From: CAWCLK01 sp963796225
GTDB taxonomy: Bacteria > Actinomycetota > Nitriliruptoria > Nitriliruptorales > Nitriliruptoraceae
Length of the DNA: 64,000 nucleotides
Direction of reading: 5' to 3'
Assembly: GCA_963796225.1 (NCBI GenBank)
Contig: CAWCLK010000018.1
Span: 8,074-72,073 of the forward strand
Shown here: positions 37,079 to 47,066 of the stretch, piece by piece
Layout of the letters: each line of letters begins with the position of its first letter
Position numbering within the stretch: position 1 is the first letter of the stretch
Notes under the pieces: model-generated
Databases searched by the model: none
The model's input: only the letters and a program-made list of their open reading frames with translations
Told to the model about the DNA's origin: nothing
Made by a program: the position numbers and the translations under genes

Positions 37079-38673
37079 CTGACCCCATCACGCTGGAGGT
37101 GGTGCGCAACGCGCTGGTCGGGGTGGCCGAGGAGTGCGGGGCGGCGCTGCGGCGCACGGCGTCCTCCCCCAACATCAAGGAACGCGTGGACTGCTCGACG
37201 GCGGTGTTCGACGCGCAGGCGCGGATGGTCGCCCAGGCCGAGCACATCCCGGTCCACCTCGGGTCGATGCCGGCGTCGGTCCACGCGGCGATCGACGCGT
37301 TCGAGGAGCTCGCCGACGGCGACCAGGTGCTGCTGTCCGACCCCTTCGCCGGCGGGACGCACCTGCCGGACTGGACGCTGGTGTGTCCGGTGCACCGCGC
37401 GGGCGAGCTCATCGGATACGTGGCGACCCGGGCCCACCACGCCGACGTCGGCGGGTCCGCGCCGGGGTCCATGCCGGCCGACGCGACGGAGGTGTTCGCC
37501 GAGGGCCTGCGCATCCCCCCGGTGCGGCTGTGGCGGGCGGGCACCGAGGACCGCGACGTGCTGGCGCTGCTGCTGGCCAACACCCGCACGCCGGACGAAC
37601 GCGTCGGGGACCTCCGGGCGCAGGCCGGGGCGAACCGGCTGGCGGCCCGCCGGATGGTCGAGCTCGCCGACCGGCTCGGCCCCGAGGAGCTCGCCGCCGC
37701 CATGGACGCCACCCTCGACCACGCGGAACGTTCGGTGCGCGCCGCGCTGGCCGCGGCCCCCGACGGCGAGGCGACCTTCACGGACTGGCTCGACGGGGAC
37801 GGGATCGACGCGACCGACGTGCCGATCCGGGCGACGGTGCGGCTCGACGGCGACACGATGGCGGTGGACTTCGACGGCACGGCGGACCAGGTGGCGGGCA
37901 ACGTCAACGCCCCGTTCGCGGTGACCGTGTCCGCGGTCGTCTACGCCCTGCGCGCCGTGTTCGCCCCGGACGTCCCGGCCAACGACGGGGCCACCCGGCC
38001 ACTCACGGTCACGGCCCGCGAGGGGTCGATCGTGCGGCCGCTGCCGCCGGCAGCCGTCGCCGCGGGCAACGTCGAGACGTCCCAGCGCATCGTCGACGTG
38101 GTCCTCGGGGCGCTGGCGGAGCTGGTGCCGGACCGCGTCCCCGCCGCCAGCCAGGGGACGATGAACAACACGCTGGCGGGCGGCGTCGACCCCCGCACCG
38201 GTGGACGGTTCTCCTACTACGAGACCCTCGGCGGCGGCGCCGGGGCCGGCCCGTGGGGACCGGGGACCTCCGGCGTCCAGGTCCACATGACCAACACGCG
38301 CAACACGCCGGTGGAGGCCTTCGAGGTGGCCTACCCGCTGCGGGTCGTCGAGTACCGGTTGCGGGACGGCAGCGGCGGGGCGGGACGCCACCGGGGCGGC
38401 GACGGGATCCGCCGGGTGCTCGAGGTCGTCGCCGACCAGGTCACGGTCAGCCTCGTCACCGAACGGCGCGTCCGCGGCCCCTGGGGGCTGGCCGGTGGCG
38501 AGGACGGGGCGCCGGGGCGAAACCTGCTCGTCCGGGACGGCGTGGAGACCGAGCTGCCGGCCAAGACCACCCTGCGGCTGCGGCGGGGCGACCGGCTGGT
38601 GGTCGAGACCCCGGGAGGCGGCGGGTGGGGCCGCGAGGCGGATGCCGGGGGGTGGGGTGCCGCCGATGGCTGA
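37075..38673 (+). CDS. hyuB: hydantoinase/oxoprolinase family protein, subunit B
   Basis: 532 residues; partner of HyuA. DPITLEVVRNALVGVAEECG, SPNIKERVDCSTAVFD, HHADVGGSAPGSMP, DFDGTADQVAGNVNAP, QGTMNNTLAGG and YYETLGGGAGAGPWG are typical of subunit B. ATG 37075 overlaps the hyuA stop and the C-terminus overlaps the next gene by 8 nt, so the four genes from NlpC/P60 to LhgO read as one unit. Intact frame. Confidence 0.92.
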   Translation: MTDPITLEVVRNALVGVAEECGAALRRTASSPNIKERVDCSTAVFDAQARMVAQAEHIPVHLGSMPASVHAAIDAFEELADGDQVLLSDPFAGGTHLPDWTLVCPVHRAGELIGYVATRAHHADVGGSAPGSMPADATEVFAEGLRIPPVRLWRAGTEDRDVLALLLANTRTPDERVGDLRAQAGANRLAARRMVELADRLGPEELAAAMDATLDHAERSVRAALAAAPDGEATFTDWLDGDGIDATDVPIRATVRLDGDTMAVDFDGTADQVAGNVNAPFAVTVSAVVYALRAVFAPDVPANDGATRPLTVTAREGSIVRPLPPAAVAAGNVETSQRIVDVVLGALAELVPDRVPAASQGTMNNTLAGGVDPRTGGRFSYYETLGGGAGAGPWGPGTSGVQVHMTNTRNTPVEAFEVAYPLRVVEYRLRDGSGGAGRHRGGDGIRRVLEVVADQVTVSLVTERRVRGPWGLAGGEDGAPGRNLLVRDGVETELPAKTTLRLRRGDRLVVETPGGGGWGREADAGGWGAADG

Positions 38674-39862
38674 CGTCGTGATCGTGGGCGCGGGGATCGT
38701 CGGCCTGGCGACGGCCCGCCAGCTGCTGGTGGCGCGTCCCGGGCTCGAGGTGGTGGTGCTGGAGGCCGAGGCACGCGTGGCCGCCCACCAGTCGTCGCAC
38801 AACTCCGGCGTCCTGCACGCCGGCGTGTACTACGAGCCGGGGTCGCTGAAGGCCCGGTGGTGCGTGGCGGGCAAGCGCGAGCTGGAGGCGTGGTGCGACG
38901 CACACGACGTCCCGGTGCACCGCATCGGCAAGGTCGTGGTCGCCACCCGCCCCGACGAGCTGCCGGCGCTGGCCGACCTGGAGCGCCGCGCCACGGCGAA
39001 CGGCGTGCCCGGCCTGCGCCGCCTCGACGCCGCCGGGCTGGCCGCGGTCGAACCGCACGTCACCGGCATCGCGGCCCTGCACTCCCCCGGTACCGCGGTC
39101 GTGGACTTCGGGGCGGTGGCCCGCGGGCTGGCCGACGAGGTCGTGTCGCGGGGCGGGACCGTCCGGGTCGCCACGCCGGTGCTCGACCTCGCCGTGCGGC
39201 CCGACGCGGTGGTCGCGACCACGCCCCGCGGCGAGGTGCACGGCCGGGTGCTGGTGACCTGCGGGGGCCTGCAGTCGGACCGGCTCGCCGCGATGACCGG
39301 CCACGGCGACGGGCTGACGGTCGTGCCGTTCCGGGGCAGCTGGTCGCTGCTCGGCGGCGAGGTCGCGTCGCTGGTGCGCGGCAACGTCTACCCGGTCCCC
39401 GACCCGTCGATGCCGTTCCTCGGCGTGCACCTCACGCCGCATCCCGACGGGCAGGTGTGGGTCGGCCCGAACGCGGTGCTGGCCGGCGCTCGGGACGGGT
39501 ACCGCCGCGGGGCGCTCGACGCCCGGGACCTCGCGACGACCCTGGCCACCCCCGGCTTCTGGCGCATGGCCGCCCGGCACGCGATGGCCGGGGCGCGCGA
39601 GCTGTGGCACGACCGGGTCCGCCGGGCGCACCTGGCCGAGGTGCGCCGGTACCTGCCCGACGTCCGGCTCGCCGACCTGCGTCCGGGCCCGTCCGGCGTG
39701 CGGGCCCAGCTGGTGGACCGGGCGGGGCAGCTGGTGGACGACTTCGTGCTGTCCGGCGACCGTCGCGTGGTGCACGTGCGCAACGCCCCGTCGCCGGCCG
39801 CGACCGCGTCGCTGGCCATCGGGGCGGCGCTGCGCGACGAGGTCGTCGACCGGCTGGGGTGA
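38666..39862 (+). CDS. lhgO: L-2-hydroxyglutarate oxidase (LhgO-type)
   Basis: 398-residue FAD enzyme of the DAO family that oxidises L-2-hydroxyglutarate to 2-oxoglutarate. VVIVGAGIVGLATARQLL binds FAD, and AHQSSHNSGVLHAGVYYEPGSLKARWC is the LhgO hallmark; the C-terminal SPAATASLAIG closes the FAD site. ATG 38666 lies inside the end of hyuB. With an oxoprolinase-type pair before it, the operon may feed glutamate-family compounds to 2-oxoglutarate; that link is inference. Electron acceptor is probably quinone. Confidence 0.88.
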   Translation: MADVVIVGAGIVGLATARQLLVARPGLEVVVLEAEARVAAHQSSHNSGVLHAGVYYEPGSLKARWCVAGKRELEAWCDAHDVPVHRIGKVVVATRPDELPALADLERRATANGVPGLRRLDAAGLAAVEPHVTGIAALHSPGTAVVDFGAVARGLADEVVSRGGTVRVATPVLDLAVRPDAVVATTPRGEVHGRVLVTCGGLQSDRLAAMTGHGDGLTVVPFRGSWSLLGGEVASLVRGNVYPVPDPSMPFLGVHLTPHPDGQVWVGPNAVLAGARDGYRRGALDARDLATTLATPGFWRMAARHAMAGARELWHDRVRRAHLAEVRRYLPDVRLADLRPGPSGVRAQLVDRAGQLVDDFVLSGDRRVVHVRNAPSPAATASLAIGAALRDEVVDRLG

Positions 39863-39869
39863 GGTGGGC

Positions 39870-41480
39870 TCAGGCCTGCCCGGGCTGGGGCAGGCCGTCG
39901 GTGAACGACTCGGCCAGGGCGTGCTCGACCGACTCCTCGGCGGTACCGATCTCGTGGAAGGCCGACAGGTGCGGGCCGAACCGCCAGACCAGCGCGGCGT
40001 TCACCAGCGTCGCGGCACCGGCCACGAGGAAGGCGATGCCGATGGCGTCGGTGAAGGCGGCCTTCACGACGGCCTCGGCAGCGGCGGGGTTCGGGGCGCG
40101 CTGCACCATGGCCAGGGCGGCTGCGACCGACGACTCGGCGGCGGCACGGGCCGCGGGCGGGGCACCCGACAGCACGTCGGCCAGCCCGCCGCGGTACGCG
40201 ACGGCCATGACCGAGCCGAGGATGGCCACGCCGGTGGCGCCGCCGACCTCGCGGACGGTGTCGTTGACCGCCGACCCGACGCCGGCCTTGTCGACCGGCA
40301 GGGCCGTCATGATCTGGCCGGTGGCCGGCGGCATCACGAGCCCGGCGCCGAGGCCGGTGGTGACCAGCATCGCCGCGATCGCCACGTAGGGCGTGGTGGG
40401 GGTGAGCAGCGTCATCGCCCCGAGCCCGACGGCGAGGATCACCAGCCCGGTGGTCATGGTGCGACGCGGGCCGAACCGGGCGACCGCCGTGGCGGAGCGG
40501 GGCGCGACCACCACCATGGTCCCGGCCATCGGCAGCGAGGCGATGCCCGCACCGAGGGGCGAGTACCCGAGGATGAACTGCAGGTACTGGGTGAGCAGGA
40601 AGAACACCGCGAACATCGCGAAGAACGCCAGCGCGATGGTGGCCGCCCCGGACGAGAAGCGGGCGTCCCGGAACCAGGCGAGCTCGAGCATCGGGTGGAC
40701 GGTGCGCCGTTCCCACCAGGCGAAGGACGACAGGGCCAGCACGCCGAGGACGAACCCGGCCATCACCTCGGTGGAGGTCCAGCCGAGGTTGGGGCCCTCG
40801 ATGATCCCGTAGAGCACGCCGCCGAGCCCGATGACGCTCAGCACCGAGCCGAGCGGGTCCAGCGGACGCCGCTTCGTGTCGCGGGACGTGGGCAGGATGC
40901 GGGCGCCGACCGCCAGGGCCAGCACGACGACGGGCAGGTTCACGAGGAAGACGGAGCCCCACCAGAAGTGCTCGAGCAGCACCCCGGAGGCGAGCATGCC
41001 CAGCGCCCCGCCGGCGCCGGCGAAGCCGGCCCAGATGGCGATGGCCCGGGGGCGTTCGCGGGGCGGGAAGGCGGCGCTGAGCAGCGACAGGGTGGCCGGC
41101 ATGACCAGCGCGGCGCCGATGCCCATGGCGGCGCGCAGGACGATGACCTGGAGGGCGTCGTCGGCACCGGAGGCCAGCACGGCGGCCAGGGCGAAGATCG
41201 TCAGGCCGACCTGCAGGGCCCCCTTGCGGCCGTAGCGGTCGCCCAGCGCCCCGAAGGGGAGCAGCAGCCCGGCGAAGACCAGCGAGTAGGCGTCGACCAG
41301 CCACTGCAGCTGCGTCTGGGTGGCGTCGATCTCGCGCACCAGCGTGGGCAGGGCCACGTTGAGCGACGAGTTGCCGGCCACGACGACGACGAGCGAGAGG
41401 CAGAGCACGGCGAGGATCCACCAGCGGCGCTCGTACACCTCGGGATCGGGACTGGCCGGTGTGAGACGTTCGCGTTCCAT
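39870..41480 (-). CDS. MFS exporter, DHA2/EmrB-QacA family (14 spans)
   Basis: 536 residues with about 14 membrane spans. WWILAVLCLSLVVVVAGNSSLNVALPTLV at span 1, QWLVDAYSLVFAGLLLPFGALGDRYGRK (motif A), and GVLYGIIEGPNLGW (motif typical of the 14-TM branch) place it with drug/proton antiporters. It is the last feature before the converging lhgO stop (8 nt away). Divergent from a TetR regulator gene with a palindrome between them, so probably regulated by it. Substrate unknown. Confidence 0.9.
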   Translation of the reverse strand: MERERLTPASPDPEVYERRWWILAVLCLSLVVVVAGNSSLNVALPTLVREIDATQTQLQWLVDAYSLVFAGLLLPFGALGDRYGRKGALQVGLTIFALAAVLASGADDALQVIVLRAAMGIGAALVMPATLSLLSAAFPPRERPRAIAIWAGFAGAGGALGMLASGVLLEHFWWGSVFLVNLPVVVLALAVGARILPTSRDTKRRPLDPLGSVLSVIGLGGVLYGIIEGPNLGWTSTEVMAGFVLGVLALSSFAWWERRTVHPMLELAWFRDARFSSGAATIALAFFAMFAVFFLLTQYLQFILGYSPLGAGIASLPMAGTMVVVAPRSATAVARFGPRRTMTTGLVILAVGLGAMTLLTPTTPYVAIAAMLVTTGLGAGLVMPPATGQIMTALPVDKAGVGSAVNDTVREVGGATGVAILGSVMAVAYRGGLADVLSGAPPAARAAAESSVAAALAMVQRAPNPAAAEAVVKAAFTDAIGIAFLVAGAATLVNAALVWRFGPHLSAFHEIGTAEESVEHALAESFTDGLPQPGQA

Positions 41481-41591
41481 GAATCGTCCTGGTCAGGGAC
41501 GCGCCAGGGCGCGCCACGGTCGGGAGACCTCCCCGTGCGGCGCGAGGGGGTCACGTCCCGGGCACCGGCGGGGGAAGATCTGGAACGGTAA

Positions 41592-41604
41592 CGTCTCAGA
41601 GACG
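41592..41604. promoter_or_regulatory. TetR operator candidate, 13-bp palindrome
   Basis: CGTCTC A GAGACG, perfect 6-bp arms around one base, inside the 175-bp gap between the divergent MFS and TetR genes, next to AACGGTAACGT. Single-base-centre palindromes are common TetR sites. Confidence 0.5.
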
Positions 41605-41655
41605 CCGCGTCATTCCCGCGTGGCCCCACCGCACCCCCCACCCCAGGTGCCTGCC

Positions 41656-42273
41656 GTGACCGCTTCCTCGGCCGCCCCGACCACCGACCCGCGGGTCAGC
41701 CGCAGCCGTGCCCGGATCCTCGCCGCCACCGTGGACGAGCTGACCGAGCGTGGGTGGACCGGCCTGACCATCGAGGGCATCGCGGCCCGGGCCGGGGTCG
41801 GCAAGGCCACGATCTACCGCCACTTCGACGACAAGCCGGCGCTGGTGGCCAGGGCGATCGACGAGCACCTGTCCGAGCTGGCCGTCCCCGACACCGGCAG
41901 CCTGCGGGGCGACGTGCTGGCGGTCCTCACCGAGCTGGTCCGCCGGTCGCGGGCGTCCGGGGCGTCGCTGTTCACCGTGCTCGTCGACGCCGCCGAACGC
42001 GACGCCGAGCTTGCGGCCCACCGGCACGCCTTCGTCCGGGCCCGGCGCCGGCCGCTGGTGTGCGCGCTGCAGGCGGGCATCGCCCGCGGCGAGCTGCCCT
42101 CCTCGACCGACGTGGACCTGCTGGCCGACCTGCTGGCCGCACCGCTGTTCTACCGCCGCTTCGTCAGCCGCGCGCCGGTCGACGAACGGACCGCCGAAGC
42201 CGTGGTCGACATGGTCCTGGCCCACGCCGTCGGGGCGTGCGGGGCGGGGGCCGACGAGGCGCCCGACTCGTAG
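41656..42273 (+). CDS. TetR family regulator beside the MFS exporter
   Basis: About 205 residues. HTH: RSRARILAATVDELTERGWTGLTIEGIAARAGVGKATIYRHFDDKPALVARAI, a strong TetR_N match. The C-terminal domain (LTELVRRSRASGASLFTVLVDAAERDAELAAH) resembles TetR_C of actinobacterial regulators. GTG 41656 chosen; GTG 41647 is a close alternative. Its TAG stop (42271-42273) doubles as the start of the -10-like TAGGCT before the following gene. Divergent to the MFS gene, which it probably represses. Confidence 0.85.
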   Translation: MTASSAAPTTDPRVSRSRARILAATVDELTERGWTGLTIEGIAARAGVGKATIYRHFDDKPALVARAIDEHLSELAVPDTGSLRGDVLAVLTELVRRSRASGASLFTVLVDAAERDAELAAHRHAFVRARRRPLVCALQAGIARGELPSSTDVDLLADLLAAPLFYRRFVSRAPVDERTAEAVVDMVLAHAVGACGAGADEAPDS

Positions 42274-42276
42274 GCT
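42271..42276 (+). promoter_or_regulatory. candidate -10 box (TAGGCT) overlapping the TetR stop
   Basis: TAGGCT begins with the TetR stop codon and ends 6 nt before GTG 42283. The spacing suits a leaderless transcript of the dehydrogenase gene. Confidence 0.4.
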
Positions 42277-42282
42277 GCTGGC

Positions 42283-45157
42283 GTGACCACCACGCCACCC
42301 GCCCCCGACGTCGACCTCGCTGCGCTGCTGGTTGCGCTGCACGCGAACGTGGACGGCGAGATCCGGTTCGACCACGGTGCCCGGCTGCTGCACACGCGGG
42401 ACGCGTCCAACTACCGGCACGTACCCCTCGGCGTCGTCGCCCCCCGGACGGTCGACGGGCTGCGCGCCGCCGTCGGGGTCTGCGCCGACCGGGGCGTGCC
42501 GATCACGCTGCGCGGGGGCGGCACCAGCCAGGCGGGACAGGCCACGGGGCGGGGCGTGGTGCTCGACACCGCCCGGTACCTCACCCGCGTCCTGGACGTC
42601 GATCCCGTTGCGCGCACCGCGACGGTCGAGCCCGGCGTCGTGCTGTCCGACCTGCAGGCCGCTGGCCGCACCCCACGGGCTGCGGTTCGGCCCGGACCCG
42701 TCGAGCGCCACCCGGGCCACGATCGGCGGGATGCTGGGCAACGACGCGTGCGGGCCGCACTCGCTGCGCCACGGGCGCACCTCCGACAACGTCCACACGC
42801 TCGACGTGGTCACGTCGGACGGTGCCGACGTGCACGCCGAGCTCGTCTCCCTCGACGAGGCCGTCGAGCGCGGGGCGCGAGCGGGGCGGGAGGCCGACCG
42901 GTGGCGTGGGCTGGTCGCCCTGCGGGACCGTGTCACCGACGCCGTGGCCGACCGGTTCCCGACCGACCTCCCGCGCCTGGTCTCCGGCATCCACCTCGAC
43001 CAGCTGTGCCGCCCCGACGGGCTGCACGTCGCCCGAGCGCTCGTCGGGACCGAGGGCACGTGCGCGGTGGTGACCGGGGCCACGGTCGCGCTCGTCGACG
43101 CCGCCCCGGCGACCGCGCTGGTCGTGCTCGGCTACCCCGACGACGTCGCCGCGGCCCGCGACGTGCCCTCGCTGCGGGCGGGCCCGGCGACCGCGCTGGA
43201 GGGACTGGACCGCGTGCTGGTGGACGGGGCCCAGCGGCGGGGCGCGGTCCCGGGGCTGGACCTGCTGCCCGACGGCGACGCGTGGCTGGTGGTCGAGGTC
43301 CCCGGAGCGGACACCGCCGAGGCGGTCGAGACCGCCCGTCGGGTGGCGGCGGACGCGGGGCGGCCCTCGGTGGTCGTGGAGGACGCGGCGACCCAGCGCG
43401 CCGTGTGGCAGGTGCGGGCCGCCGGTCTCGGGGCCGTCGCCTACCCGCCCGGCGCCCCGCCCACGAAGACCGGCTGGGAGGACGCGGCGGTCCCGCCCGA
43501 CCGGCTGCCCGACTACCTCGAGGGCCTGCACGGGCTCCTCGACGACCACGGCCTGACCGCGGCGGTCTACGGCCACTACGGCGACGGGTGCGTGCACACC
43601 AAGATCGGCTTCGACCTCACCTCCGACGCGGGGCGCGCGACCTTCCGCACCTTCGTCGAGCAGGCCGCCGACCTGACCGTCTCGCTCGGCGGGTCGCTGT
43701 CCGGTGAGCACGGCGACGGGCAGGCCCGCGGGGAGCTGCTCGGCCGGATGTTCGGCGCCGAGCTCGTCGATGCGATGCGCGACTTCACGCGCCTGTGGGA
43801 CCCGGCCGGGGTGTGCAACCCCGGGATGCTCGTCGACGCGTGGCCGCTGGACGCCGACCTGGCCGAGGCCGACGCCCCGCAGCGGCGGGTGCCCGACACG
43901 GCGCTGGCGTTCCGGCGCGAGGGCGGCCCGGCCGCGGCGTTCGACCGCTGCGTGGGCGCGGGCACCTGCCGGCGGGACGACGACACCGCGACCATGTGCC
44001 CGTCGTTCCGCGTCACCCACGAGGAGGCCCACTCGACCCGCGGGCGCGCCCGGTTGCTGGGCGAGCTCCTGCGCCCCGACACCGAGCTCACCGGCTTCGG
44101 CGACCCCGCCCTGGTCGACGCCCTCGAGCTGTGCCTGTCGTGCAAGGCGTGCGCTCGCGAGTGCCCCGTCGAGGTCGACGTGGCAGCCCTGAAGGCCGAG
44201 GCCGCCCACCAGCGCCACGACGTCGAGGGCCAGCCGCGCTCCCCCGCCTCACAGCTGCTCGGCCGGTTCCGCGAGCTGTCCCGCGGGGCGGGCCTGTCCC
44301 CGGCCGTCGCCAATCGGATCGCCCGGTCCGCGGCGGGGCGGGCGTCATGGGAGGCTGCCGGCCTCGCCCCGCAACGGGCGGCGCCGGCCTTCGCGCCCCG
44401 CCCCTTCCGCGCGTCGTGGGCGGCCCGGACCGGCGGTCCGGTGGCCGATCCGACGGTCGTGCTGTTCGTCGACACCTTCACGGACGTGTTCGCGCCCCGC
44501 GTGGCCGCCGCGGCGGTGCGGGTCCTCGAACGCCAGGGCCACCGCGTCGAGGTCGTGACGGACGTCTGCTGCGGCCGTCCCCGGTTCGCCGAGGGGATGC
44601 TCGCCGAGGCACGCGACGACCTCCGCGCCCTGGTGGAGCGCCTCGACGCCGTCGGCGGGGACCGGCCGGTCGTGTGGCTCGAGCCGTCCTGCCTGTCCGC
44701 GATCCGCGACGAGCTGCTCGACCTGCTCGACACCGCCGCCAGCCGCCGCGTGGTCGACCGATGCCGGTCGCTGGCCGAGCTGGTGGTCGACGAGGGGTGG
44801 GAGCTCGGCGGTGTCGGCGCGGACCTGGACGTCGCGTGGCACCCGCACTGCCACCACCGGGCGTCGGTCGGCACGGACGCCGACGCGCAGGTGCTGGACG
44901 CGCTCGGCGTCGGCTGGGAGGACCTCGACGCGGGCTGCTGCGGCCTGGCCGGGGCGTTCGGGTTCGTCGCCGGCGAGCGCTACGAGGTCTCGATGGCGGT
45001 CGCGGAGGACCGCTTCGCCCCGCGGCTGCGCGACCTGCCTGAGAGGACGGTCACGCTGATGGACGGCTTCTCGTGCCGCGAGCAGGCCGACCATCTCGGC
45101 CTGCCCGTGGCTCCGCTGCACCTCGCGGAGCTGCTGGACCGGCTCGCCCGCCGCTGA
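42283..45157 (+). CDS. FAD-binding and 4Fe-4S D-2-hydroxyacid (D-lactate type) dehydrogenase, fused, one frameshift
   Basis: About 957 residues, combining a GlcD-type FAD domain with a GlpC-like Fe-S/CCG domain. FAD part: ITLRGGGTSQAGQATG, GGMLGNDACGPHSLRHGRTSDNV, ALVGTEGTCAVV, and SGEHGDGQARGELL (substrate/FAD His). Fe-S part: CVGAGTCRRDDDTATMCPSF and CLSCKACARECPVE. Two Cys-rich CCG motifs follow (VCCGRPRF and DAGCCGLAGAFGF). Enzymes of this build oxidise D-lactate or D-2-hydroxyacids and pass electrons to the quinone pool. One extra base near 42655-42665 moves the frame from 1 to 2. It could work with the 2-hydroxyacid genes nearby. Confidence 0.85.
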
Positions 45158-45172
45158 CGCAGGGCGGCGGGG

Positions 45173-45186
45173 CGCGGGGCCCCGCG
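45173..45186. terminator. possible hairpin between converging genes
   Basis: CGCGGGGCCCCGCG is a perfect 14-bp palindrome between the dehydrogenase stop (45157) and the MATE stop (45189). The position suits a two-way terminator, but the loop would have to be only 4 nt. Confidence 0.3.
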
Positions 45187-45188
45187 GC

Positions 45189-46518
45189 TCAGCGGGCGAG
45201 GTCGGAGGTGAGCCAGCGCGCGCCCCCGGATGCGCAGGGCCAACGAGGTGCCGCGCAGCAGCATGAGCAGCTCGGCGCAGGCCCAGAGCCAGAGCAGGCC
45301 GAGCCCGAGGCTGACGCCGACCTGCGCGAGGGTTCCTGCCAGCACGGCCGCCGCGACGGTCCAGGTCCGCAGGTAACGGAAGTCGGCGGCGCCCATGACC
45401 ACGCCGTCGAGCACGAACACGAGCCCGTTGAGGGTGTGCCCCAGCGAGGCCAGCCACCACGCCCCGGCGACCGCCGCGAGCACGGCCGGATCGGAGGTGA
45501 ACAGGCCGACGATCGGGCCACGAGCCAGCAGCAGCGCGAGCCCGATGGCGCCCCCGCCCGCCACGCCCCACACGACCAGGTCCCGCGCGGTGCCGCGGGC
45601 CTCCTCGACCTCGCCCCGCCCCAGGGCCGCACCGACCATCGACTGGGCGGCGATCGCGAAGCCATCCATGAGGAAGCTGACCAGCAGGAACACCTGCCAG
45701 ATCACCTGGTGTGCGGCGGCGGTGGTCGTGTCGGTGCGGGCCGCCGCGGCGGTGATGGCGAGGAACCCGGCGAGCAGTCCGCCGGTCCGCAGGACGAGGT
45801 CGCGGCTGACGACCACGAGGTCGCGCACCTGGTCGCGGGAGGGCACCCCGTGCCCGGCCAGCGGCAGCCCGGCGCGGCGGATCAGGACGGCGAACACCAG
45901 CACGGCCATCACCTCGGCGGCCACCGTCGCCGCGGCGATTCCCCCGAGCCCGAACCCCAGCCCGAACACCAGCACCAGGTCCAGCGCCCCGTTGAGGACG
46001 TTGGCGACGACCACCACCCGCAGCGGGGTGCGGGTGTCCCCCACGCCGCGGAACGCCCCGTGGCCGACGTAGCCGAGCAGCAGGAACGGCACCCCGAAGG
46101 CGCGGACCCGCAGGTAGGCCACGGCCGGGTCGACCAGCGCGTCGACCGCACCGAAGCCACGGACCAGCACCGGGGCGAGCAGGGCGAGCGCCCCGCCCGC
46201 GACCACCCCCAGCACGGTGGCGGCCACGGCGGCGTGGGCGACCCGCCGCCCCGCCGCCTCGCGGTCGCCCCGCCCGATGGCGTGGGCCACCGTGGTGGTC
46301 GTCCCGAAGACGAGGAAGTTGAACACCCAGGTCCCGGCGCTGAGCAGTCCGACCGCCAGGCCGAGCGCCCCGAGCTCGCTGGACCCCAGCCGCCCCGCCA
46401 CCGCCGTGTCCACCGCCCCCAGCAGGGGGTCGGCCACCAGCGTCCCGATGGCGGGCACGGCCAGCCACAGGATCTGGCGGTGCCGCGACCGTGTGCGCGG
46501 GGCGTCGGTCGAGCTCAT
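45189..46518 (-). CDS. MATE family efflux transporter, one frameshift
   Basis: About 443 residues and 12 membrane spans in two halves. ILWLAVPAIGTLVADPLLGAVDTAVAGRLG and GRGDREAAGRRVAHAA are the MATE start; the second half mirrors it (GTGGLLAGFLAITAAAAR region). It is the DinF-like branch that exports drugs or oxidants in exchange for Na or H. ATG 46518 overlaps the CGNR stop (ATGA). Near 45222-45230 an extra G in a run of five moves the frame; the true tail ends GARWLTSDLAR at 45189. Last gene of a five-gene operon. Confidence 0.85.
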
Positions 46519-47066
46519 GCGCGGGCGCGGCCGCTCGCGCGGCCGCTTGCGCGGGCACGGTGCGCCGCCACGTGCGTGCGGGTCGCGCAGCGGTCCGAGC
46601 AGAACCGGCGGCGCGCGTTGCGGGAGGTGTCGAGCCACACCTGGTCGCAGTCGGTGGCGTCACACGTCCCGAGCCGCACGCGCCCCCCGTCGCACAGCAC
46701 GGCGGCGACGCCCATCAGGCAGTTGGCACGCAGCCGCAGGACCGGGTCGGCGCCCTCGGGCTCGACGTGCAGGTGCGGGTCCCGGCCGTCGTGCATCGAC
46801 ACGCGCGGGGCGACGGCGGTGCGGGCCAGGCGATCGTTGAGCAGGTCCACGGCGTCGGCGAGGTCGTCCGCGGCGAACAGCGGGGCGAGGTCGTCCGCCA
46901 GCGCCGCCAGCGCCGGCAGGTCCGCAGCGGTCAGCTGCTGCGCGAAGTCGCGGTCGGCCAGCAGCTCGCGGACCGCGGCCAGGGTCGGGGCGGTCGCGCG
47001 GCGATGCAGGTTGACCAGCGCCGCGGCGTTCTCGGCGGCGTGGTTGGCGTAGCGATCGAACTGCAC
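46515..47066 (-). CDS. CGNR zinc-finger protein (ABATE family)
   Basis: 183 residues: an N-terminal ABATE domain (QFDRYANHAAENAAALVNLHRRA) and a C-terminal zinc knuckle CDATDCDQVWLDTSRNARRRFCSDRC. The usual CGNR tetrapeptide appears here as CATR, while the Cys ligands are kept. Family members are thought to be stress-related transcription factors. GTG 47066 has AAGGA 7 nt upstream. The reading frame is open further upstream through the hairpin array into the GNAT gene, so a fused product cannot be excluded. Stop overlaps MATE start. Confidence 0.8.
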   Translation of the reverse strand: MQFDRYANHAAENAAALVNLHRRATAPTLAAVRELLADRDFAQQLTAADLPALAALADDLAPLFAADDLADAVDLLNDRLARTAVAPRVSMHDGRDPHLHVEPEGADPVLRLRANCLMGVAAVLCDGGRVRLGTCDATDCDQVWLDTSRNARRRFCSDRCATRTHVAAHRARASGRASGRARA

